Origin: JANQGH01 sp039819285
GTDB taxonomy: Bacteria; Pseudomonadota; Alphaproteobacteria; DSM-16000; Inquilinaceae
NCBI GenBank assembly: GCA_039819285.1
Contig: JBCBSH010000113.1
Location: 1 to 14,578, forward strand
Direction: 5' to 3'
DNA length: 14,578 nucleotides
The notes under the pieces were generated by a model. It saw only the letters and a list, made by a program, of their open reading frames with translations. It was not told the DNA's origin and ran no database searches. Of this stretch, positions 14,423-14,578 are shown in pieces (the first letter of the stretch is position 1; every line of letters starts with the position of its first letter). A program made the position numbers and the translations under genes.

Positions 14423-14578
14423 ATGAGCACCGCGGAAGTCCGTCGCGTCACCTTCGACGACTATGCCAGCGACCGGTCACTGATCCACGCCGCCGAGCAG
14501 GCCCACAGCCGGAACTACAAGGACTTTCTGATTGTTGACGTCGACTCACATCACTACGAGAACGAAAACTATCGGGAG
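14423..14578 (+). CDS. Amidohydrolase-family protein, 3'-partial
   Basis: Only the first 52 residues are in the window. The segment IVDVDSHHYE (37-46) resembles the first-strand metal motif of amidohydrolase-2/ACMSD-type TIM-barrel enzymes, where an acidic residue and a nearby His bind the metal at the start of the barrel. A clear GAGGAG (14411-14416) lies six bases before the ATG. It is probably co-transcribed with the Rieske gene. Without the rest of the protein, hydrolase and decarboxylase functions cannot be told apart. Confidence 0.72.
   Translation, partial: MSTAEVRRVTFDDYASDRSLIHAAEQAHSRNYKDFLIVDVDSHHYENENYRE

Overview
The window reads as high-GC chromosome or megaplasmid from an alphaproteobacterium of the Rhizobiales/Rhodobacterales kind. 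This rests on base composition, the dense ATGA-type gene overlaps, and the mix of CUT1-type sugar ABC transport, IclR and MmyB-like regulators and sugar-acid enzymes. It is inference; there is no rRNA or other phylogenetic marker here. No tRNA, rRNA, CRISPR array or intact insertion sequence was seen.

Layout. (1) Positions 1-1050 hold the C-terminal three quarters of a GH4 alpha-galactosidase (MelA-like), open at the left edge. (2) Positions 1051-1640 are decayed: unrecognised sequence, then the C-terminal remnant of an FGGY carbohydrate kinase on the minus strand. (3) Positions 1665-2711 (minus) encode the ATPase of a CUT1 ABC importer, divergent from the main cluster across a 237-bp AT-rich regulatory gap. 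(4) Positions 2949-12837 (plus) form one long co-directional cluster: an IclR regulator fused to an SMP-30/gluconolactonase domain, an AstE/aspartoacylase-like zinc deacylase, a periplasmic binding protein, two permeases, a DHDPS-family lyase, an enolase-superfamily (MR/MLE) sugar-acid dehydratase, a small GatC/AtzG-like protein and an amidase-signature hydrolase. (5) From 13034 to the right edge a separate divergent unit begins: an XRE/MmyB-like regulator (minus), and a Rieske [2Fe-2S] protein followed by the start of an amidohydrolase (plus).

How it may work together (inference). The binding protein, two permeases and the divergent MalK-type ATPase make one complete importer. The deacylase and the amidase suggest that the imported compound carries an acyl or amide linkage. 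The enolase-superfamily dehydratase and the DHDPS-family enzyme are the usual pair for dehydrating an aldonic/uronic-type acid to a 2-keto-3-deoxy acid and then cleaving or dehydrating it. The lactonase domain on the regulator could recognise or open a lactone of the same pathway. The most interesting candidate is therefore an uncharacterised catabolic system for an acylated or amidated sugar acid, controlled by a regulator-enzyme fusion. The exact substrate cannot be read from the sequence.
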